Shown here one piece after another: positions 57,725-64,000 of a stretch of DNA of 64,000 nucleotides (position 1 is the stretch's first letter; each line of letters opens with the position of its first letter). A program made the position numbers and the translations under genes. The notes below the pieces were generated by a model that was given only the letters and a program-made list of their open reading frames with translations, made no database searches and had not been told where the DNA came from. The DNA comes from JACOND01 sp965202795 (GTDB lineage: Bacteria; Bdellovibrionota; Bdellovibrionia; Bdellovibrionales; UBA1609): the NCBI GenBank assembly GCA_965202795.1, contig OZ241848.1, positions 1,054,001 through 1,118,000 on the forward strand, read 5' to 3'.

Positions 57725-59266
57725 ATGTTTCGCCATCTGATCAAAACCGCTGCCGAAAAATCAGGCTTTGCAAGAGCTTTTTTATCAGGGCTTTTTTCCG
57801 GGAAAGCCATGCTGCGCCATTTGATTAAAGTCATTGCCGCCGCCATTTTGATTGCGGCGATCTATATTGCCGGCTGCGCCGAGACAGGGCTGTATGTGGC
57901 TGTCAGTCCAATAACAAAAGAAAATGCCCGTGACATGGAAGCTGATGTGACAACGGGGCAGGGAACAGACAGAGATCAGGGCGGGGCGGACAGCGATCGG
58001 GGCGGAGCGGACAGCGATCGGGGCGGGGCCGGCAGAGACCGCGGCAGGAATCGGGACAGAGACCGCGGCAGGAATCGAAACAGAGACCGCGGAAAATGGG
58101 AGAGAGATCAAGACAGGGATTTTTGGGGCAGTCCGAAAAAGCCAAAAGACAAGTTTGTCAAGCATGTCCCTTGGGTGGACAAATGGGAATACACTGTGTC
58201 TCTGGGAAAAGTGGATATTATAATTGTTGTTGATAACTCCAGCTCCATGCACAAAGAGCACACAAGCCTTGCAAGGCAGGTTGGGGATTTTCTGAACAAC
58301 ATAAAAAATGTGGACTATCATCTGGCTGTCATCACAACAGACATCAGCAGATCGCCGGGCAACCCTGTCCGCAATGCCTATTATCAAGACGGAAATTTTA
58401 TCCCCATAGGCGGGGAGATGTTTCTCAGAAACAGGGCCATTGGAGAGTCTCCAAGCCGCCGGGATGTGGAGAATTTTAAAAGCGCCCTTGTCCGGGAGGA
58501 AACCCTTAAGTGTGACGATGAGGAGGAAGAGGAAAGGGACAGCCGAAGGTCCGGCCGAAGCGGGGATCAATACTGGCAGACCGGCGAGGAGCTTGATGCC
58601 GGAAGGGGCCGCGGCAACTGCCCAAGCTATGACGAAAGGGCCATTTACGCCCTCAACCTTGCTATAGCAAATAGAAAATACAGAAGCTTTTTCCGAAAAA
58701 AAGCTCCCCTTGTAGTTGTTATCTTAAGCGACGAGGATGAAAGAAGCGGCGAGGAATACAGAGAGAGCAACCCCGGCTATGAGTTTCATGAATACGACTA
58801 TCCTGAAACGCTTGTCCAAAGGCTTTCCAAAATTCACCCCACAAAAACGGCGAGCTTTTACCCAATCATTATTCCTCCAGGGGATGAAAGATGCCTCAGA
58901 AAGCAGAGCCAGAGCCGCAGCGGCGGAGATGGCGCCGGAAGGGGCTTTTATGGGGAGGAATACGCCAAGCTGGCCCGGGCAAGAGGCTCGCTCCGGCGCT
59001 ATGGCAATTTAGAGAGGGGGGCTGTTCTCTCCATCTGCCGCAAAGATTTTGACGGCCAGCTTAAAAAAGTCAGCGTTAAAGTCATAAGCCCGGAAATCAC
59101 CCTCCCCTGCGCCAAGCCCTGGCTTTTGGAGTTAACAGCCGGCGGCAAAAGATATGACAAAACAGATGAGGCGCCTGGAAACACCCGCGTCATGCGGCTG
59201 GACATTGACGATCCCATCAGCCTGAACTCTGCCATCGGGGTTTATATTGAATGCCCCGCCGGCTGA
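57725..59266 (+). CDS. lipoprotein with von Willebrand factor A domain
   Basis: The 513-residue protein has a lipobox (IYIAGC), an Asp/Arg/Gly-rich disordered linker (GGADSDRGGADSDRGG), and a vWA domain with the metal-ion site DNSSSM near residue 170 followed by LAVITTDIS and PLVVVILSDEDE. It is predicted to be anchored outside the cytoplasm and to bind metal-dependent ligands or surfaces. Two ATGs have binding sites. The first (57725, after GAGGGG) would put the lipobox Cys at 51. The second (57809, after GGGAAA) gives a normal 22-residue signal peptide and is biologically more likely. The two start regions resemble each other (FRHLIKTAA, LRHLIKVIA). Confidence 0.8.
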   Translation: MFRHLIKTAAEKSGFARAFLSGLFSGKAMLRHLIKVIAAAILIAAIYIAGCAETGLYVAVSPITKENARDMEADVTTGQGTDRDQGGADSDRGGADSDRGGAGRDRGRNRDRDRGRNRNRDRGKWERDQDRDFWGSPKKPKDKFVKHVPWVDKWEYTVSLGKVDIIIVVDNSSSMHKEHTSLARQVGDFLNNIKNVDYHLAVITTDISRSPGNPVRNAYYQDGNFIPIGGEMFLRNRAIGESPSRRDVENFKSALVREETLKCDDEEEEERDSRRSGRSGDQYWQTGEELDAGRGRGNCPSYDERAIYALNLAIANRKYRSFFRKKAPLVVVILSDEDERSGEEYRESNPGYEFHEYDYPETLVQRLSKIHPTKTASFYPIIIPPGDERCLRKQSQSRSGGDGAGRGFYGEEYAKLARARGSLRRYGNLERGAVLSICRKDFDGQLKKVSVKVISPEITLPCAKPWLLELTAGGKRYDKTDEAPGNTRVMRLDIDDPISLNSAIGVYIECPAG

Positions 59267-59300
59267 TGGAAAGCCGGCCTCTGATAAGAATCCCTTTCTG

Positions 59301-59321
59301 CGGATTTTTTGAAAAAATCCG
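59301..59321 (+). terminator. hairpin after the vWA lipoprotein gene
   Basis: CGGATTTTTT and AAAAAATCCG form a ten-pair inverted repeat about 35 bp after the stop codon. The T-rich stretch follows only after 12 further bases, so termination is plausible but not certain. Confidence 0.4.
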
Positions 59322-59718
59322 GCAAGCTGCCTGTTTTTTTTAGAGGGCCAGCCGGCTGGCTGCTTTTTTGCCTCCGGCCCTGCGAAAGCCGCCGCTTTTT
59401 GATATGAGTTTCGCTTTCCAAAAATTCCAAATAAAACAGCCGGAAAAATCACTTTCATTTATACAAGCTATAAGTCTCTGGCAATTCTTTTAAGGGATTT
59501 TAACAGCTTTTGAATCAGGATTCAGCATAAAACAGCCGGCAAAATTATTTTCATTTATACAAGATATAATTTTTTGGCGATTCTTTAAAATTTTTTTTTG
59601 TTTTTTTTAAATCAAAATCCACTCAAATTCACAGCCGGCCCAAAGCCCTGCTCTGCCAAAAAAAACAGCCAAAAAATCTATTCGCTTTTTTTGAAAAATC
59701 CAAGAAGCGTCAGAGACA

Positions 59719-59795
59719 AAAAATCCGGCCGGATTTTTAAATAAAATCCCGGGCCAAAAATCTCAAAAATTTGGCCCGCGCCATTATTTTTTTTT
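59719..59795 (+). terminator. tandem hairpins with T tract
   Basis: A perfect palindrome AAAAATCCGGCCGGATTTTT (59719-59738) is followed by GGGCCAAA/TTTGGCCC (59751-59777) and a T9 run from 59785. The pair would insulate the downstream gene from upstream transcription. Confidence 0.5.
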
Positions 59796-59860
59796 ATAGC
59801 AGGGCAAATTTTTTATTTGCGCATGACAGAGAATTTCATTATTTTTTTTGCTTTAAATTT

Positions 59861-59888
59861 TTGAGCGCGGAGCAAAAGCCGCTAAAAT
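59861..59888 (+). promoter_or_regulatory. promoter of the metalloprotease gene
   Basis: TTGAGC and TAAAAT are separated by 16 bp. The transcript would start about 14 bases before the ATG at 59908, leaving room for the AGGAGA ribosome binding site. Confidence 0.55.
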
Positions 59889-59907
59889 ACAGACAGGAGA
59901 AAAAAAC

Positions 59908-62900
59908 ATGAAGAAAAAAAACATAAAACCGCTTTTTGCGCAATGCTTTTTGGATTTGGCCGCCGGGCCGCTTTGCCTGCCCGCGCGGCGCCGGGCGCTG
60001 ATGATGCTTGCGGGGCTTTTGTTTTTCCCTTTTTTGCCCGCCTGCGATAATTTTTTTGGGATAGAGAGGGAGCCGGACATCTCTGAGGAAGCCCGGGGCA
60101 GAGGCATTGCGCATCCTTTTCTCCAGGGAGATGTTGATCATTTATATGCTTTAAAAAAGCTTGATGGAAAAAGCCTGAAAATCAAGACATCAGGCGGAGA
60201 GCCGGCCGCATCGCTTTTAACCAAAGCTTCCGGCCGCAGCTGCAAAAACAATGACAATGGAGACTGCAAGGCCTCAGACGGCCTCCGCATTGAAGATGAA
60301 GGCAGGGGCGCCGGCAGCAAGGATCCTGGATTTATCAGCAAATTCCATCAAAATCTGAGGTATGAAGCAGAATCAGGGGATCCTTTGCTAAAAGGCCTCC
60401 TTCCAAAGTCAGATGAACAAGCTTCAGACAAGCTGAATTTCAAAGGAGTTCCCGGCAAAAAGCATGACATTGTTTTTCGGGCTGAGGGCGATTACCTGAT
60501 CCTGTATAAAAGGGCAGACTCTATAAAAGACATCCCCTATACAGAAAGAACAGCGGCAGCCTCTCTGGATGAAAGCGGCAGGCTCCGGCCATATTCGCCG
60601 GAATTTAATGAGCAGGGCCATTGGAAAGAGCCTGAAGGCCCCTGGATGACTCCCTTTATCGGCTATAAGATCCAATACTGCCGCCCCGAGCCGGTGAGAA
60701 ATTCTGACAATGAGGAGACAAGCCAAAACAGGCCAGACTGCGCTCCAGAAAGAGATGACAGCATCAGGGACTATATCAGGCTTTCCAAAACATGGGAGAA
60801 ATTTACATTTTTGGGCGATGACAATATTTCTCAAAAGCAAGATCTTTTTCCCTCTGATTATTTTGGACAGGAAGATCTTTTAAACAAAGAAGAGGATAAA
60901 GAGCAAAATCCAAACCTCTGGTATTTTGCCAAAAGCCTTATTAAAGCCCCGGCCAGAGAGGGAGGCCACACCCCGCCTCATGATGCGAAGCTTATCAGGT
61001 TTGAAAAAAAATCCGGCCGGCTGGAAATGCTTGATATGAGCGGAAAAAATATTGACGACCGCGAAATATTACCTGAGAAAATGCCTGTTTTTTGGGAGAC
61101 ACATGCGTTTGATAAAAAAGGGGGCAAATTTAAAAATTTTGGAGAGAGGAAGGATGAGCGCTGTGACTTTAGAGACTGCCCTTACGCGCGGATTGATTTT
61201 TCAGGCAAAACATCTTTCAGCGGAGACCCCTATCCAATCTCCGAAGAAGAGAAGATATCAGTAAAAGAAAGAGAAATCAAAGAGATCGTCCTGTCTAAAG
61301 ATTATTTCAGCCTCACTTTTGAAAGCAAGGCTCATACATTGAAATTCTTTTCCGAAGAAGAAGGCTGGAAAGACACAGGGCCAATACCGAGCTTAATCGA
61401 AGAAAAATGGTCGTTTCTCAGAGCCGCCTCTGTTAATGAAAGGCATCACAAGCCAAGAAGATTTTTTCTGGATGATTTAAAGTATTTTGGAGTTTTTGCT
61501 GCATATCCTCAGCGGAAAAACCAAGTCGGGGACAGCTCTATAGAAGATTATACAGAAAAAGCCCGGCTCAAAAAAATGGCGCCCAATGACAAGGGGGAAA
61601 TCATCTGGCGTTTTTCAAGCATCACGCCCAAGGATGAAATTTTTCGGGACATCGGCAAAAAAGCCGTCAAGCTGATGAATCAGGCCTTTCAGAAAGCCGG
61701 CGAAGGCTCAGGGAAAACAATCACTGTCATGCTGGAGGAAGGCTATGACCCGGATTTAGGGGATATCCGCTATAATCTTATCAATATCGCGCCCGAAAAC
61801 TCCGCCGCCGGCGGGACTTTTGGATTGGGCCCCTCCTACGCCAATCCTGACACTGGGCAGATTATTTCCGCCACAGCAAATATCTGGATTAGAAAGCCTT
61901 TGGAGTATTATATTTACTTCATCAGGCAATATATCAGATATGAGCTTTTTCAGAAGGGCAGGCGCTCTGGCGAGGACAATCATATTCATGGGGCAAGCCC
62001 GTTTATAAGGGAAAAAATCAGCGCTCAATGCCCGGATATTGAGCAATGGATAACACCAGAGGGCATTTTAGAAGGCTTTAAAGCCAAAAACCGCCCTGAC
62101 TTTCTTCTGCCTGATACATATATAGAATGGATTATCAAGGATTCAATTATAGATTGCGCCCGAACGATTTATCAGGAGAATGCGCTGGCTGTTTTGATTC
62201 ATGAAATGGGGCATAATTTTGGACTGATGCACAACTTTAAAGGCTCTGCCGGGGAAGCCGGCTTCTACAAATCAAAAGAAGAAATAGAAAACATTTTTCC
62301 CGGAGCGGGGCTGGATAACGGCCAAATAGCCCAAACCTCCAGCATGATGGATTATTTGCCCTTGGATGTCCCTCAAATGACTGTCCCGGGGACGTATGAC
62401 ATCGCTGCCCTCAGATATCTTTATTTTGACCGGGTGGAGAAAGAGGATGGGACACTTGCAGATCTGCCTTGGGCAAATGAGGCGGATCCAGACAAATATT
62501 TGCAGAGCCAAAAATCTTTGGATGATCTGGGCATAACAAAGAATATGCGGAAACACTCTTATTGTGATGATTACGATCTAGGATGGCCTGCTGACCCTGA
62601 AGATCCTTTGTGCGCGGTTTATGATTACGGCTCCAGCCCTAAAAAGGCCGCTGAATTTCAGATTGAAAATATAATAAGAGATGCAATTCTGAACAGATAC
62701 CGCTATGACAATTCCCACATCGATAACATTGCCAGAGGAAAAAATTTCTCTGGTTTTCGCATGGCAGATATGCCAGTTTACTCAAACTGGCATAAGCTCT
62801 CATCTGGTTTTTGGACCGAAACATTAAAATTGTTTAAAAATCCTGAAAGCATGGCTGATGAATACAAAGGCTTCTTAAACAACAAGCTGAACGAAGCTGA

Positions 62901-64000
62901 TATTTCGAATGAATACAAGCTGTATTATGAAATTAGAGAGCCGGTTTTTGATTTTCTTCTGCGTCTGGCGTTTATGCCGGAAGCCAAATGCCATATTATG
63001 GATAACGAGACAAAGAGAAAAAGGCTGATTCCTCTGGAAAGAATCAAGCGCTCTCTGTTTGATAAAAACAGAAAGCCTGGCGCTTATGTTATTGACTGCA
63101 GCTCCCCTTTGATTGGAGAATATTTGGAAAAAGAAAATAAAACATTGATCAGGCCGGAAAAGCTGACAGGCGAGGAGTTTTTTTACAATACAGGCCTTTC
63201 CTATATGATGGATAAATCGGAGCGCGTTTTTTTTGATGTGGCGCCCCCTTTTTCCTTTGTCAGCTTTCTTGTTCCTGATAGCGAAACGAAGCTGTCTCGG
63301 CTGCAGCTGCCCGTTTTTGAAAAGGCATTGCGGGAGCCTGATTTTTTCGCCCGCTTCAGAAAGGCGCTGGCGGCCGCGCTTTTAGGGGATAAAGAAAGCG
63401 GAGTTTCCTTTCTCTCACCGCCTGAAACGAGAGGAATGCTCATGCTGTGGAATAGTTTCATTAGCATATCATCTGTTTTTCTTAATGCCCGTCCAGATTC
63501 ATTAGAGAAATTTCATAAAAGCCATTCCGCCAAAATATATGATTTAAAAGATTTTAAAAAGGATGTTTTTGATCCTCTTAATAATGCGCTTGGCAGCGAT
63601 AATGAAATAAATGGCATCCAGGGCTGCGGCCGGCGGATTGCGGACAATCCTCAGCTGTCTGACAAGGCTTTCGCGGAATCTATGTGGCCCTGCTATATCT
63701 CCCGCCTGAAAAACAGCGGGGCTTCCGCAGGCGCGCCCGCAGCAGGGCAGCCGGGCCGGGGCCATTCTGCCAGCGGGGTGAGCCAGCCTGCTGAAGCGGC
63801 AGGCGCGCTCCTGTCCAGCCCAACAGCCAGAGGTTTTTGGAATTTTATAACAAACAGCGGCGGACTTGTTATTAAAGACAAAACTGAACACAAGCTTATA
63901 ACCCCCTTGAGCCGCAGCAGCCTGGCGGCCCGGCTCATCTGCAAATATAAAGAAAACAGGCGCCGGATTGATGAAATCGAAAAATTCAACAGCGGGTCTG
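59908..64000 (+). CDS. very large zinc metalloprotease lipoprotein (Met-zincin), C-terminus outside window
   Basis: Reading from the ATG at 59908, preceded by AGGAGA, the frame stays open for 1364 codons to the window edge. A hydrophobic segment ending FFPFLPAC (Cys46) is a likely lipoprotein signal. The catalytic motif HEMGHNFGLMH at residues 765-775 is a complete metzincin HExxHxxGxxH, followed by a Met-turn-like SSMMDYLP near 811-818. The arrangement resembles the large Met-zincin (DUF4953-type) proteins of delta-type bacteria. The flanking regions are long, charged and unassigned. It should degrade proteins at the cell surface or outside the cell; the target is unknown. Confidence 0.85.
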   Translation, partial: MKKKNIKPLFAQCFLDLAAGPLCLPARRRALMMLAGLLFFPFLPACDNFFGIEREPDISEEARGRGIAHPFLQGDVDHLYALKKLDGKSLKIKTSGGEPAASLLTKASGRSCKNNDNGDCKASDGLRIEDEGRGAGSKDPGFISKFHQNLRYEAESGDPLLKGLLPKSDEQASDKLNFKGVPGKKHDIVFRAEGDYLILYKRADSIKDIPYTERTAAASLDESGRLRPYSPEFNEQGHWKEPEGPWMTPFIGYKIQYCRPEPVRNSDNEETSQNRPDCAPERDDSIRDYIRLSKTWEKFTFLGDDNISQKQDLFPSDYFGQEDLLNKEEDKEQNPNLWYFAKSLIKAPAREGGHTPPHDAKLIRFEKKSGRLEMLDMSGKNIDDREILPEKMPVFWETHAFDKKGGKFKNFGERKDERCDFRDCPYARIDFSGKTSFSGDPYPISEEEKISVKEREIKEIVLSKDYFSLTFESKAHTLKFFSEEEGWKDTGPIPSLIEEKWSFLRAASVNERHHKPRRFFLDDLKYFGVFAAYPQRKNQVGDSSIEDYTEKARLKKMAPNDKGEIIWRFSSITPKDEIFRDIGKKAVKLMNQAFQKAGEGSGKTITVMLEEGYDPDLGDIRYNLINIAPENSAAGGTFGLGPSYANPDTGQIISATANIWIRKPLEYYIYFIRQYIRYELFQKGRRSGEDNHIHGASPFIREKISAQCPDIEQWITPEGILEGFKAKNRPDFLLPDTYIEWIIKDSIIDCARTIYQENALAVLIHEMGHNFGLMHNFKGSAGEAGFYKSKEEIENIFPGAGLDNGQIAQTSSMMDYLPLDVPQMTVPGTYDIAALRYLYFDRVEKEDGTLADLPWANEADPDKYLQSQKSLDDLGITKNMRKHSYCDDYDLGWPADPEDPLCAVYDYGSSPKKAAEFQIENIIRDAILNRYRYDNSHIDNIARGKNFSGFRMADMPVYSNWHKLSSGFWTETLKLFKNPESMADEYKGFLNNKLNEADISNEYKLYYEIREPVFDFLLRLAFMPEAKCHIMDNETKRKRLIPLERIKRSLFDKNRKPGAYVIDCSSPLIGEYLEKENKTLIRPEKLTGEEFFYNTGLSYMMDKSERVFFDVAPPFSFVSFLVPDSETKLSRLQLPVFEKALREPDFFARFRKALAAALLGDKESGVSFLSPPETRGMLMLWNSFISISSVFLNARPDSLEKFHKSHSAKIYDLKDFKKDVFDPLNNALGSDNEINGIQGCGRRIADNPQLSDKAFAESMWPCYISRLKNSGASAGAPAAGQPGRGHSASGVSQPAEAAGALLSSPTARGFWNFITNSGGLVIKDKTEHKLITPLSRSSLAARLICKYKENRRRIDEIEKFNSGS

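Larger units (their letters stand above)
59267..59907. other. long intergenic region with duplicated segment and hairpins
   Basis: This 640-bp stretch contains no credible gene. It holds a direct repeat of about 57 bp (59434-59490 and 59530-59587), sharing TTTCATTTATACAAG and AAACAGCCGG, then a perfect 20-bp palindrome, a second hairpin followed by a T tract, and the promoter of the next gene. Confidence 0.6.

Overview
The window is a densely coded bacterial chromosome segment carrying two tRNAs (Gln and Ser), an rpmJ-rpsM-rpsK-rpoA-rplQ ribosomal block and many core genes (mutS, dnaJ, dnaK, clpB, secA, def, fmt, rpe, birA, bioA, ribE, spoVG, tatD). A SpoVG homologue, a DUF1844 protein, several FHA proteins linked to a Tad-type TadC, a Met-zincin lipoprotein, LysM and ComEC-core proteins together suggest a predatory or delta-type proteobacterial lineage, most like Bdellovibrionota. 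This placement is inferred from gene content only. No insertion sequence, phage or CRISPR array was recognised.

Layout. 0-8 kb: LysM-type secreted protein (cut by the window edge), a 27-bp repeat array, ComEC core, LuxR-type regulator, mutS and an MpaA-like peptidase, a membrane protein and a lipoprotein nuclease. 8-19 kb: tRNA-Gln, kamA, a diiron ferritin-like protein, bioA, a TPR protein, a large 74/81-bp repeat array, and a divergent pair of secreted trypsin-fold proteins, one apparently active and one apparently dead. 19-30 kb: dnaJ, dnaK, the ribosomal/rpoA block, a degenerate M48-like membrane protein, DUF1844, HtrA and SpoVG. 30-33 kb: an AAA/DUF4143 ATPase bounded by 51-bp direct repeats, tRNA-Ser and TatD. 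33-41 kb: a minus-strand operon of tadC, DUF192, three membrane FHA proteins and a TPR-like protein, divergent from a pseudopilin-like gene. 41-50 kb: ribE, clpB, an acidic disordered protein, a third trypsin-like protein, a small Fis-type regulator and secA. 50-64 kb: a 159-bp repeat array, a YfcH-type epimerase, a coupled operon of receiver protein, NadC-like protein and birA, then def-fmt-rpe, a vWA lipoprotein and a very large zinc metalloprotease lipoprotein running off the end.

Two features stand out. First, rpoA is fused in frame to a tail of about 460 residues, made largely of roughly ten lysine/alanine/proline repeats that resemble histone H1 tails; the neighbouring S11 and L17 proteins also carry lysine-rich extensions. 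Second, a family of GC-rich hairpin repeats occurs as single copies, as a direct-repeat pair flanking the ATPase gene, and as three tandem arrays. At least one variant keeps its stem through paired base changes, which suggests selection on structure rather than on a protein. Other themes are catalytically degenerate enzyme homologues (trypsin-like, NadC-like, M48-like) and promoters placed so close to the start codon that leaderless translation is likely (ATPase and clpB).
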